DNA of 64,000 bases from Hyalella azteca (GCF_000764305.2 NW_025932511.1:228691-292690), one strand, 5' to 3'; positions 13,362 through 25,415 are shown, counted from the first letter of the stretch. A program made the numbers and translations. Notes: a model not told the origin generated them from the letters alone.

Positions 13362-13406
13362 CCTGCCGAACAAGGTCGGCAGGCGAATCACCGCCTGCCG
13401 ACCTTG
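13362..13406. repeat. GC-rich alternative hairpins at the satellite edge
   Basis: CAAGGTCGGCAGGCG (13371-13385) and its exact reverse complement (13392-13406) are spaced by six bases. A third copy of CCTGCCGA at 13362-13369 can pair instead with the left arm. The GC content is in sharp contrast to the AT-rich array next to it. Confidence 0.85.
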
Positions 13407-13631
13407 AACTTGATTTGGCGACCGATAAACCGGTTACGGTTTCGATGCGAAACGCTTTCGATGAGAATTTGGACGTAATATTTCATGGTTATCCTAGTTG
13501 GTATATGTAAATTGAATTAAATTATTCTCGCTAATAAATTCTAAATATCTGGGAACGATGCGACTAATATACATCATTATATCAGTCATATATATCATTC
13601 AACAAATATTACATGATGAAATATTTTGCAG

Positions 13632-13774
13632 GAGCTGCTGAGCCTGAACCCCCGCGCCAGCCCTCATGCTAGTCTGCAGCCGTCATCTGTGACGAAGGTA
13701 AACAAGAAGCATTGGAAGAGGAACAAAGTGAAGTGCGAGACGCATTGCAGCCTCGAGAACGACTTTAGAGATAG
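13632..13774 (+). CDS. Candidate internal exon, unknown gene
   Basis: ATTTTGCAG leads into 143 bp that is open only if entered in phase 0; it leaves in phase 2 at GATAG/GTACTT. The peptide starts ELLSLNPRASPHASLQPSSV, continues KKHWKRNKVKCETHCSLEND and ends FRD. The GC-rich codons resemble those of the cadherin exons, but I do not recognise a family. Two hammerhead-like repeat copies flank it in opposite orientation. The phase-2 exit fits the candidate exon at 18019. Belonging to the cadherin gene is possible but unsupported. Confidence 0.42.
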
Positions 13775-13879
13775 GTACTTACTTTATTATTCTGCCCTTT
13801 GTCTGTAAATTTAGGTTTTTAACTTCTGTTTGTGTTTTTTTTATTAACTCCAAACTAATTTTCTGCATTTATCTGTGTT

Positions 13880-13975
13880 CTAGATTTATCGAACTGACGA
13901 TGGAGCTGGTCTCCGAAACGTTTTCAAAAGAGATATGCTAAATTTTTGTGGTGTTTTCTTCGCTTTTAAATTTCA
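13880..13975 (+). repeat. Hammerhead-like dispersed repeat, copy B
   Basis: CTGACGA (13894-13900) fits the hammerhead core CUGANGA. GGAG and CTCC flank a short loop as stem II and GAAAC follows. The stem III hairpin and cleavage triplet of copy C are mutated here (AAAAGA in place of AACGTC), so this copy looks inactive. Confidence 0.6.
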
Positions 13976-14299
13976 AGAGAAATAGTGCGATGAAATTTAG
14001 TTTTATTACATGAAACGATTTCATATTTCTACTAGTGTTTATGGCCAATAATAAAATGTCTCATTAGCTGAAAAATCCTCTTCAAGTTTAAGACCAACCT
14101 CAACAGTTGTGAAAAATAAATCGTTTTCACGGAATGGTGGATGATATTAATAAATCCTTCAACTTGCAACATAATGCAATGAAAAAAGACATAATATGTT
14201 TCCAATATTATTTCGAATGAACACTATTAGAGAAAATAAAGCTTAAATATTCACCACGCGATAGAGGTCATTCAAGCGGCCTAAATGTCACAGTGTATA

Positions 14300-15031
14300 A
14301 AGATGGAATAAGCATCTCAGAATATCATTGCAAAAAATCGGCTTAAATATCACTGAATTGCCTCGCAGAAGGAGTGGCTTGAAAATTACGGAATAACCTT
14401 GTAAAAAAAGAGGCTTAAATATAAATGAATTACCTCGCAGGAAAAGCGGCTTGAAATTTCGAGAATAACCTCGTTGAAATAGCATAACCTCGGCTTGCAT
14501 ATATAACAATAAACTCATAGAAGAAGCGCCTTGAATGCTTAGGAATAACCTCCTTGAAAAAGCAGATTGAAAATTGTGGAATAACCTTGCAAAAAGCGTC
14601 TTGAATATATTATAAAAAGTAACCTCGTAGAAGCGTAGAAGAAGCGACTTGAATGATAAATAAAACTCGCTGAAATAGCGGCTTGAAAATTGTGGAATAA
14701 CCTCGTAAAAAGAGTCTTGAATATTTGAGAATAACCTTTTAGAAGAAGCGACTTGAATGCTTGAAAAAACTCGTTGAAAAAGCGTCTTGAATATTTGAGA
14801 ATAACCTCGCAGATAAGCGGCTTGAGTGCCTAACAAAACTTGTTGAAAAAGCGGCTTGAATATTTGAGAATAACCTCACAGATAAGCGGCTTGAATGCCT
14901 AACAAAACTCGTTGAAAAAGCGTCTTGAATATTTGAGAATAACCTCACAGATAAGCGGCTTGAATGCCTAACAAAACTCGTTGAAAAAGCGGCTTGAATA
15001 TTTGAGAATAACCTCATAAATAAGCGGCTTG
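14300..15031. repeat. 69-bp minisatellite with degenerate half-units
   Basis: From about 14790 the array has perfect 69-bp units: CTTGAATATTTGAGAATAAC, then an AAGCGGCTTGAATG half and ACTCGTTGAAAAAGCG. To the left it decays into half-units of about 35 bp. The minus strand is open in two frames (14288-14836 and 14739-15017), giving a repeated RLFSNIQDAFSTSF peptide. This is a consequence of the period being divisible by three. Confidence 0.9.
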
Positions 15032-18018
15032 AATATCACAGCGTCGTCCCTAGAAATGGTGACTTCGGGAATGTACGGCGGTCGTCGCCAGGAACGACAT
15101 CTCGGCTTAGCCACCAGAACTTGTAATTGAACTATATTTCATTCAGGATTGAATGGATAAACACAGAGTACGGAACAAAGATCAAGGAAAACTTTCTATT
15201 TAAAATTATTTTTCTGGTATTCTTACAATTATCGCAAATGCGCATTGTTTGGACACATTAATTCAGAAATTGAATTGACAATTTGGGACACATTTAAAGT
15301 CAAAATCATGAAAGAAATAATTGAGAATTTTCCGCGATTTTAATTAAAATAAAGCAGTTACGCGATGTATTATTTTTCATGAGAATAAAAAAGACGATAC
15401 GTTTTATTATCTATTTCTCCATAATGTGTCGGTATCACATATACATGATGTCACACGCTGTCATTTGTCTTTCAAATTCACGGTGAGAATTGATAAGTGT
15501 TTTTCTTTGGATTACGAACATAAAATTAGTTTATTTTTACGAAAACTCCTATCATTTCTTGTAATGAGATGCCACACATGAGATGGATGCTTTCGGCAGT
15601 CCTTGGAATTTATTAAATACTCGACAGCTCTTCTGGGAATTCTTCATAAACGCTGAATAGATTCAAATTCCGAGCGGTAAAAAGTTTGTCACTAATGAGG
15701 TGGAATATTATGAGCCGGCCGTTGCCAGATAATAAAAAATCGCAGGGTAATTTAGAATTTTTAATCTGCTTTAATTGATATCACACTTCTGTGATTAAAT
15801 CTGTACACCTGTGTAAATATTTTGGTTCATTAAATGCTGGAGTTGGGCTTTACTTCGATGTGCGCAATTGGGTTGAATAATAGACTTCATATAATACTTT
15901 TCTTTTTGCAAAATAATTAGCTGGGATTGAAAATTAGGGCTAGGCGGCCACTGAGAATGAGACACGACGAGAGGCACATTTTTTTCCTGCCAATGTTTTA
16001 CGGAAACAGAAATTTTTCGCTTTTTACGCAGAGCATCAAATGGAATTGGTCTCCAATATCGAGTTTGAAACCAGAGTTTCGCGATTCGCACGTTCAATTG
16101 ATTTATCGTTTACAGGTTCAAATTAATTAGATTATTTTGATTATTGCTTGGTAAAAATATTTCCATGGTCTTGTATTTGTCGTTAAAATTTATCTCATTC
16201 ACTATAATTATATAGAGAAATTATTTCATTGTCATTTTTAATGCCGTTTACAATCGTTTTCATTATTATCAAAGAGTGAAAATAATCAAATTGCTGTGGA
16301 CGTTGTACGATTGGTGGGTTCAAATTTTAAGAATCGAAAGGTTCAAATCAGAATGAATTGACATCTTATAAATTATTATGAATTTTGAGAGTATATTTGC
16401 GAAATTTAATGCTCACTTAACATTTTTTTACACATGCATTTTAGTGATTAATCATGATCACACAAAGATTAAAATATTTTTATTATACATAAAAACTTTT
16501 TACTGCTCTTTCTAAGTTCCTGTGATTTACAATATGATTGTTATTTACACTATTTCAAATTATTTGATCTCAATTAGGATATCGAATGATGAGTTTAGGA
16601 AGACACTTTCACCGGATTATATTTTGCACGCAAATTACATCCATGAACACACCATTATTTACGTCATCTATTTTATTGACTCTATATTCTAATATTAACC
16701 TGTCAAATAACTATCAACTTCTCGAGACAACGTGAGCATAATTCTTGGTTATGACTTTGCATGAAAAATGCATGAAAAATGTTTTATTAAGTAAAGTATA
16801 GTCTATTACCATAATTAATTTCAATAAAATCTTAGAATCACTTCCTTAATGAAATTTAATGTACTTAAGATAAGAAACAAGCGTGAGATTGCAATTTCAA
16901 TAACAGTCACGTTTGAGAGAAAGTTTAGTAGCTATATTACTTGCACTTGCAGTTAAATAGAAGATCATAAAAGTAATTTGGGGATGAATTCCCCTTTCTC
17001 TTTATGGGACGAGCATATTTCAGTATGAAGTAAAATGAGAGTTGCAACGAAAAGTTTTATATATTGAGTTAATCAGAAAAAGACTTGGTATGAACATAAA
17101 ATTGTATACAAGTTGGATGAAGGAAAAATCTTCATGGTAAGTATCGGAAGTTATCTGCGCATGACATCGAATAGTTCCAGTTAATTTACAATATAGTTTC
17201 AAATTAAGTTTAAAATAAAGCTATATATTTTCAAATTAAGTTTCAAAGCTAAACATTTTCAAATTAAGCCCCTGTTTCAAATTAAACCAATAAACTTCTC
17301 GGCTGTGGAGACATTGACTCAACAATAAAAAAATTTTCCTTGATTGAAATTTAAGAAAAAATATTTTAATGGTTGAAGATGTGGTAAAAGGAAGTCCGTC
17401 TTCATGTAAAACTAATTTGATATCCGCATATATTAATTTGATAATATTCTCCAACAACTCACCTGCCACCGACAAAATGATATCAATCAGAGTATGAAAT
17501 TCCCAGGTTTCTGCTGGATTGTTGCAAATTTTCAGGCATGATACAGGCTACAATTTTCAGGCTCGTGTACGAATTGAAAATTTTAACAGACAATTCAAAT
17601 TGTCGCACAGATCTGCAAGGATATCAGGTTTTTACGGTAGTATTTAATCAAAATGTTATGTATCTTTTAATGATTTGTATGGATAATTCATTTGCTTGCC
17701 TGAGAGCGCACTTTTTTCAAATTTGTTACTATTAGTATGCACAAATAAAATGTGGAAAAGTATTTAAAATTGATATCGCTCTAATAAATGCGGCATTATT
17801 ATACTAAATCGCTGAAAAATTAGAATAAACTGAAAACTTCTATTGCTTAAACCACTAAACAGATGAAGAAAACTTATTTCTCGTATTAATAACCGTATAT
17901 GCAAAGATTCGTTTCTGACTGCATACTCCTATTTTCGATTAAGATATTCATGCTTCGACTTCATCATGCGTCCATGTATAATTTTGGACTTTGATTTATC
18001 TGTAAATATTATGTAGAG
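15032..18018. other. No gene seen
   Basis: A GC-richer patch at 15045-15120 follows the array and is not recognised. A short TTTCAAATTAAG motif recurs four times at about 17199-17285. Small frames on both strands lack support. Confidence 0.55.
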
Positions 18019-18156
18019 TTGTTTTCGGGAGTTAGTTTCTGCACTAAGTTTGCAAGCTGTTGTACCGCAGCGCAACAGGCCAGTTGATCAGGTCCGGGAC
18101 GAACTTCGCACACAACCTCACCGGTCCACATCTCGCGGAGCACTGAAGCTTTCCGC
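18019..18156 (+). CDS. Candidate internal exon, unknown gene
   Basis: The segment is GC-richer. Entered in phase 2 after ATGTAGAG, it is open for 45 codons and leaves in phase 2 at TCCGC/GTAAAA. The peptide includes CFRELVSALSLQAVVPQRN and PVDQVRDELRTQPHRSTSRG, which look helical. The entry phase matches the exit of the 13632-13774 candidate. The minus strand is also open (62 codons). No family recognised. Confidence 0.3.
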
Positions 18157-20720
18157 GTAAAAATGATGAAGGGTTTTTCAAACTGAATGCGTATCATAGG
18201 AAAATTTTGAAATAAAATTTTTTCAATAGAGGTAGAGATGTGAGGACGTGATGCGACGAGTCATCCAATGATTACATTAACTATAAGTAATATAATTATA
18301 CGCTTTTAAAGGTTTCATGGTTTGCGGTTTGACGCAGTATATTCTTCAATGAAAGTTAAATAAAAATTAGCTGAAAAAGATTGCATAATAAATTACAAAA
18401 AGAAGAATAATTTAATCTCCACACGAAGTAAATTTCTAACGCGTTTTCAACACTGATGATGGATAATTTTAAGAATTTTAAGAATTTATGGACACAAAAA
18501 ATCTCGAAAATCAAAAATATTTAATTGCGACAAGCATTAAAGGGGGTTTGAGACAGCATGTTAGGAAAAATATGATAAATTCCCTTCATAATTTTTGCCA
18601 AACGTTTTTATGTTATGTTAATGACGGGAAGGAGAGACGGAAGAAAAATAATGTTCTCATACAACCTCCATCAAACAAAAGTCTACGGAATTTTATATGA
18701 ATATTTGATTATATTCTAGGAATAATGTTCATGTTATATAAAGTTTAATTTCTCGTTTAATGAACGCTGACGTCACCTGATTAAATGATTGAAGTTATAA
18801 AACATAAACAAGTTTGATGCCTTAATATACGCACAAACTTCAGCTATACTAATTCCGGTAATTAAATATTTCTTGAGTAAACGAATATTGTAGTAAAAAT
18901 TATGCGCGAACAAAAGAAACGAAAAAAATGACCGCACCGGAAATAAGCCTGAGAAACTGCTGCCAACACCCTCGTTCATAATGGCTTCTTATAATGGTAA
19001 ATAAATACGCATTGTAAAGAGCGACGCTTACCAGGGTTTGCTGTCTCGACTTTATTATTTAAATAAATTATATTTATTATTCGAAGAGAAATTGTAGATT
19101 ATAAAATATGACATGGTCTGTTGTCTCGAACATAGCTTTTGTGAGTTTAAATCGATAATATTTCTTTATTGTAGAGAAATTGAATCTAATAATATTTGAG
19201 ATGGGTTGCAAACTCGACTATAGTTCTTAAGAACTCGAACAAATGATACAGGTTTTTTCTACAGAACTATAATATTATTACAATTCCCTACGAGCCCGGA
19301 TTATTTGTTACGCAATTCAAAGTCAAAGAAGTAAGTTCAAGTTTACATAAATTTAAGGGCCAGAAGAATAATTATTGTTCACTCGTCTTTAAGAAAAGCA
19401 TTTTGGGAAAGTTATTTATCACAATTTGATGTATATAAGGAACACGAGCAGTTTTTTCTAGTTTCTTTGTCAGTTAATATTTAATTCAAATTTGATACTG
19501 ATTTGAACATGTTGGAATTGACGTTACAAAATTTACAGAATTTTATTAAGACACGGCATGGAGTACGAAATACGGTGAAAAATTTAGAAATCGAATATTT
19601 TAATTTTCAATACCAATATCTGATCATCTTCAAACCAGGCAATAAATTGCAAAATAAATTTATTTGAGTATATATTTTAACTTAACACACATTCTATGCT
19701 ATGATTACAACCGTATCTAACAAATAGCTGCGGGTCTCATCCCATAATATTCTATTTGGTTCGATTAAAAAAAATTCCCGAGTGAAGAGCAAATTTTCTC
19801 GACCTTCAATGGACGAATAAAGGCGATGCATTGCCCGAACAAAGAATGCTTAGAAGTGCGCATCCTGATACTGAATTGAAGCCTCGGCCTCGCAATGATT
19901 TCGACATCGAAATTCAAGCGAAGGAATGCATGCGGCTTCAGGCCATCGACGCAAGCGTTGAGTGTCTCTGAACCTCAACAAGTCGCTTTGAATTCATTAG
20001 GAAGCTCAATGCCGAGCGCGGACGAATTTATAAAAGACATTGATGTCTACAGCCGGAATTTCAAGCATAGCAATAAATTGAATAAAAATTTCATTTGGAT
20101 CCACAAAGAGTTCAAGAATCGGCGGTGTTGGCGGTACACGATTCGAGTGAAGAGGTCATCACGCGGCCAAATCGTCGAGAGGTATTCATTTGATGCAAGT
20201 ATTTTCAGTCTTTGGAAACTTATATTTGAATAATTCAGCAGTATAATAGACTTTGAAGCAACAATGATTGCGTATCTAAGATAGGGAATTTGAATATTGA
20301 CAATGTCAATAAGAAAATAATTGAATCGCTAAGGTTGAGACGGAGAAAATCTATGTAATGAAAGCGACCAACGGTTTTGTTGGCATAAAATCTAACTCTG
20401 AAATTAGGTGATGTAATTGGCATAACATTGTTTAAGACAATTAGAGGGAACAACGTTTGTCCTTTGTTTCAACAGGACAATGTTGCTGATGTTTGCAAAC
20501 GGCGAAGAAAATTATCGCTGACACCCTCTATATTATTTACAGTTCGTACAGATCTACAAACTGATTACAGTCTGGCTGTTCGGAGCTCCTCAGTTATTCT
20601 AAATAAATAATCGTTTAAAATAATGCTCGAAGGCATCGTCCAGAATGAGTCCTTTGTTAAATTTCTACACAGGATAGAGATTCTGCAAATAGGAAACATG
20701 TTCCAATCGAGTCCTGTTTT
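18157..20720. other. No convincing gene
   Basis: AT-rich sequence. The plus frame at 19895-20233 (112 codons, GC-richer at its start) ends near a possible GAGAG/GTATTC donor at 20181, but it has no acceptor in phase and no recognisable domain. Confidence 0.5.
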
Positions 20721-20898
20721 TTTTATATAATGTTAGGTCTCATTTAAGTTTTATGTCTGTCTTAGAATTTTGACTTATGAAATGATTTTAATCATTTTTA
20801 GATTGTCGAGCTGATGATGGAGCTCGACTCCGAAACGTTTTCAACGTCGATATGGTGAATTTACTTGGCAATTTCTTTGTTTTTAAATTCCTTGTATA
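20721..20898 (+). repeat. Hammerhead-like dispersed repeat, copy C (best preserved core)
   Basis: CTGATGA lies at 20811-20817; stem II is GGAG/CTCC (20819-20822 and 20828-20831), and GAAA is at 20832-20835. Stem III is ACGTT/AACGT around a TTC loop (20835-20847), and C20848 completes a GTC cleavage triplet. These are the conserved hammerhead elements in the right order. I cannot find a convincing stem I. About 170 bp, including an upstream TTTTATGTCTGTCTT tract, match copy D at 44227-44400 in reverse. Confidence 0.7.
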
Positions 20899-21190
20899 CA
20901 TGTTTGTAGCGACATAGCTTTTGCTCGGGTTAGCTAGAGATCCGTTTGAAGCCTTTGCATAATTCATATGAAACTTCCTCATTACGAGTAGAAGTATTAT
21001 AAAATAATAAGCACGAATATTTGTTTTTAAAATTATTTCGTCGAACTGACACCGATGAGCCTCCAGCATGTAGTAGGTTAATTAATGTTAATAGCACATC
21101 ACTCCAACTTCGGTAGTAAAAATTCTTCACCAAAATAGAATAATTAATATTAATATCACATTAATTAATATCACATCACTCAAACTTCGG
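20899..21190. repeat. Target-site repeat: ACTTCGGTAGTAAA motif and flanks
   Basis: AACTTCGGTAGTAA, followed by a TTCTTCACC tract, occurs intact at about 21105-21130. It occurs again split by the solo LTR at 21181-21190 and 21710 onwards. Confidence 0.65.
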
Positions 21191-21709
21191 TGTAAGGGAT
21201 AGAAATCATTTTTATTTAACTATTGAAGTATTAATAACTGTACAAGTTGTTTATGGTCCGAAATTTTAAATTGTCATTTTAGTTTAGAGTTTACGGAAGG
21301 CTAAGTGTGGAAGGATGAGGCGATCAGATTATTCTATCGTGGAAAGCCGGAGCGGAGGTATGTATGTGCTGTGTTAGGATGTGTATATGTAAATATATAG
21401 GTGAATAGATTTGATGCGGACAAATTGTGTAAATATTTAGGTTATATATTTATGAATATGTTAATGTTTAGCTTACTATTATTTATCTGTTTGATTTGTT
21501 TCTTTTATAGGAAGGCCTTAAAATGGAGAGTTAGACTCGCAAGCAAAGCATCCAAGATGAAGTGTTAAATTGTTAATGTGCCGATGTTATTATTTATTAT
21601 TTATTGTGTTCATTTAAAGTGATGAAATAAAGTGATTTAATAAGTATTCATCAATATCCCGAACCTATTAGATCATTTAGGCTAGTTGGGTGTTCTGAGA
21701 GCCCCAACA
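21191..21709. mobile_element. Solo LTR, 519 bp, with 4-bp target duplication
   Basis: It begins TGTAAGG and ends CCCAACA, and is flanked by TCGG on both sides (21187-21190 and 21710-21713). Removing it restores ACTTCGGTAGTAAA, which exists uninterrupted about 75 bp upstream. It contains an AATAAA signal near its 3' part (about 21627). No internal retroelement coding is present. A gypsy- or BEL-like LTR is plausible from the TG/CA ends; the orientation, probably +, is inferred from the AATAAA. Confidence 0.8.
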
Positions 21710-21713
21710 TCGG

Positions 21714-23690
21714 TAGTAAAGAACTCTTCACCTAAGTAGGAAGAAGTCAATTCTTTGTCCCCATCCATCCCCTGATTCCCGTCCCCACCTCAGAGGAAAC
21801 ACGCTCGGGACTGTCCGCAATTTCCCAGTGTGCGGAAATAAACAATTTTGGTGGAGATCTGCCCTCTGCTTCTACACGAGCCTCGCACTTCAGTATGTTG
21901 CCGCGACGAAGTCGTGGATTTCGAGACGGCGTCGTTGAGATACGAGAAAATGTGGAGGCATTTTTTTCATTATTTTTTTAGGAATATAAAAATTTTAATT
22001 TTACAATTTTCGTATTTTTTGAGAAAATGGTTTTCTGAGAAAAAGTTTTTCGTTTTTTTTTTGAGAATATGTAGTCTACCTTGCTTTGAATGATCTTTCA
22101 ATATAAGTTAGAGCGGATGCATAGTTTATGTTGTAGTTCCTAAAGAAATAATATGAATGCGCAGAAGTAAAAACGTTTACTAAGCACAGATCTATTTTAA
22201 AAAATAATTTAATAGTTATTCGGCTGATTTTTGTTAACAAACTAAGTATAATATCTTCAAGACAAGTCAAGTGAAAGAAAGCAACGTGAAATTGAGCGAA
22301 CAAATTGAGGTTTTTTGTGGGTTAAGTAACACAATAATATGAAAGGTAACTAGAATTAACTAAAATACTGATCAGACATGAACATGTCGCATAATGAATA
22401 GTGAATGAAGTACCTAATGTATAATTCCCAGCACGTACCTTGGCTCCCACGACACAGTGTTTCGTAAGAGCTGCAACACGAACCTACACTTAAAGAATTT
22501 AGTAAAATTTCGTCCAAATAGCGATGTACTTGTTACCCTTTTGTGAGTCATTCTTACCCTTATTTTGGCGCGACAACAGGACGCATCAGTGCTACGTCCG
22601 CTCGTTGATTAATTTTGCTGCTGAAAAGTCACTATTTTGACAATTAACTTTTTTTATAAAAAATAATTCATTAAAGTGACACACTATAAAAATGTGTTAC
22701 TATTTTTAATAATTAATTTTACCACTCATTTTTGTGAGTGAAGATGATCAATTCAAGGTTGCAAGAAGGAAGAGATTGTTAAATTGGTGGGCGAAACTCT
22801 GGCACGGCAACAAGCCAATGAAACTTCACTCGGAGTTAAAATGTCCATTTAAGAACAGAGCAAGTGACGAAAATCGGATTCTTCTTTAATAAATTATCTT
22901 GTTTTTTTCCAGAAATATCAGACTCCTCATACCCGAAATTTAGAAATGCTTGCAAATCTGTATAATGGAAAGATATATGGATAAAAGCTGGTGTACAACA
23001 TACACCCTTAATTATACGAGATAACAAATTCTGTACAATATAAAACTTCAACAACAGAATTCAAATCTTCAGAAAATTGAGAGGTTTGACTATTTTAAAA
23101 ATGTATATAAATCATTAAGTAACGAACAATTTGTAAAATTCAAATTTATAAATGAATGGATAAATAGAAACGTTTTTATTAATAGTTTTTTTATTACAGG
23201 ATCGTGATTAAGGGGGCTGTATACTGAATTTTTTATCAGAAAAAGCACTGAGTTCCTTAGGACTAAGCCAGGGCTTTGTAAATTTGTAAATGAAAAAAAA
23301 GAGATTCCTTGAAATTTTCCAGCAAAATTCCCCTTTAGTATCACGTGCAATGTGCTTTCGTGAGTAGTTTCAGAATTTTTGATTTCTGACGTCGATAAGG
23401 AATCGTCAACCGCGAAAGTTTGATTGCGGCAATCCTGCTAGTAAGTTTTCCTTCCGTAATCCGTAGCAAAAGATTGTGCCGGACGCAATCTTTGCTCCTG
23501 GATAGTCGCGCGGTCGCTGAGCGGGCTCTAAAAATGTTGCGAACTAAAATTATCGAGATCTAGAAAATATGTTTTTCTTGCTGCCAAAAATGAAATGAAT
23601 TTGGGAGAAAACTTCTCACAAGATATTTCATCCTGCTAAACTCGGCGGAAGTGTCCTGCGTTACAGGAAGGTGAGGATGAAGTGTGAATA
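21714..23690. other. No gene seen; GC-richer patch at 21735-21950
   Basis: The patch after the LTR reads open on + for about 45 codons (from 21848) without similarity or clear splice sites. The rest is AT-rich. Confidence 0.5.
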
Positions 23691-24035
23691 AACTTCTGAC
23701 ACACTACGCAGATACACCCCGAGTCAGTGACAACAAGGTGGATTACATTACAAGTTGACACGACTGATATCAAGGCCTTCTATCATGTGAAGGCCTTCTG
23801 GCTGACAACATGGTGGATTTCAAGACAATTTTATACAAAGTATCTCAGGACTCATGCACTGACAAGAACAAGTTACTGATAACAAGATTTAAAGAAAAGT
23901 TGAAACAATGGTTATCAGAACTGATGCCATGATAAGGCAATGTGGCTGATGATAAGTAGAATGATATTATATGACGAGTTGAAACAAAGGATATCAAACT
24001 GATTTCATGATAAGTTGCAACAAATGATATCATTT
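23691..24035. repeat. Degenerate repeat with GACAACAAGGTGGATT and TGATATCA motifs
   Basis: GACAAC-A-GGTGGATT occurs at 23730 and 23805. AAACTGAT-CATGATAAG-like units follow at 23890-24030. It is too diverged to set a period. Confidence 0.45.
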
Positions 24036-24584
24036 GTCTCTTGCCATGAGAAATTTATTGTGTCGATACTTTTTGATAATTCATATCATCATTAGCTAGC
24101 ACAGTCATATACGAGCTACTCGGCCTTGGCGTGTTGCTGTACTATCTGCACTACAAGCATTGACCTGTTAAGACATCGAACAATTTCCTGTTTTGCGTCA
24201 AAAATGATTGACTGAAGTCACGCGACGCTGTAAAGACTAGCCACCCTAAGTGCAACTTAAGAAGGAATTTCCAATCGCCTTTAATAAATTGTAAATAAAA
24301 AAATCGCATTATAAGACTTCTTGCATCGGGCTTGTAAAGCAAAAAATTTCATGTTGCAGAGCAATTACAATTATAATAAAAACTATCAAGTCAATTGACA
24401 ATATACTTCATTATATTGAATGTAATTATGATTTTAAAGTATTGATGTTCAACATTGTCATTAACGTATTGATAAAAATTTTTTTGTAGGAAAATTGTAA
24501 AGTTTGAGGAAGCAGTTTAGTTACTGAACGATATATGCACGTAAAGAAAACAGATACAGACCGACGTTACCTCAGGGCAGCGTC

Positions 24585-24648
24585 GTGTAAAACACGATGC
24601 TCGTTCGTTCTCCGGTATCCTGGATACCGCGGAGACGAGACAAACGAG
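24585..24648. repeat. Two adjacent hairpins at the start of a repeat array
   Basis: GTCGTGTAAAACACGATGC forms a short hairpin. Directly after it, 24599-24648 is a long imperfect palindrome centred on GGTATCC-T-GGATACC, with outer arms GCTCGTT and AACGAGC. The region is GC-rich in AT-rich surroundings. Confidence 0.7.
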
Positions 24649-24749
24649 CGCGTGTGACCGGAGTGAGAAGCCATTGTGGTCTCTACTTTTTTTCGGGGGT
24701 TTTGTGAAAAACCTTCGCTTCCTTGTTCAATAAAGCAGCTAAAAATTTT

Positions 24750-25140
24750 TTTTTTCGTTCGTTCAAGACTTTTACAACACCGTCAAACGAGTGAACATTG
24801 ATTTTTTGGTTCGTGTAAGACTTTTACAACAAGCGTCTGACGAAAAAATATTACATTCTTTTACAACAAACGTTGACGAAATATCATTGCGTTAAAGACT
24901 CTTACAACTAACGTGTGACGAAAAAGCTTTACTTTCTTCGTTCGTGCAAGACCTGTAAAACTACCATCAAAGGAAAAACCATTGCAGTTTTCGTTCGTGC
25001 ACGACTTTTACGGCTAGCGTCAACGAGAAATCATTGCGTTATACGTTAGTGCAAGACTTTTAGAACAGACGTTCAACGAGAAAACATTATTTTTTGTTCA
25101 TGAGAGACTTTCACCATTAGTGTCAAACAAGATACCATTT
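24750..25140. repeat. Degenerate minisatellite of about 65 bp
   Basis: Six to seven units contain TTCGTGCAAGACTTTTACAA, then GCGTCAAACGA and AACATTGC. They are diverged and of unequal length. Confidence 0.8.
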
Positions 25141-25239
25141 CCTTTCGGCTTAGGTAGGGACTTGCACCACCACTTTTAAACACAAAACAATTGCAATGTG
25201 GCGCAGAGAACGATTTTGGCCTCCACTTTCAATCGAAAA

Positions 25240-25415
25240 ATATTCGTTTTCTGGCTTGGATAAAGACGTTTAACACCATCGAAACACATTAATTTTCTGG
25301 CGAGGATAAAGAAATTTAACATAATCGAAAAATATTAGTTTTCTGGCTTGGATAAAGACATTTAACATCATCGAAAAACATTCGTTTTCTGGCTTGGATA
25401 AACACATTTGAAAAT
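25240..25415. repeat. 45-bp minisatellite, about four copies
   Basis: Units read TTCTGGCTTGGATAAAGACA, then TTTAACATCATCGAAAAACA. This family is separate from the array just upstream. Confidence 0.85.

Noticed and set aside
14288..15017. 182- and 92-codon minus frames
   Set aside because: Same effect from a 69-bp tandem repeat; no promoter, splice or domain support.
19895..20233. 112-codon plus frame with a possible donor at 20181
   Set aside because: No in-phase acceptor, AT-rich second half, no recognisable family.
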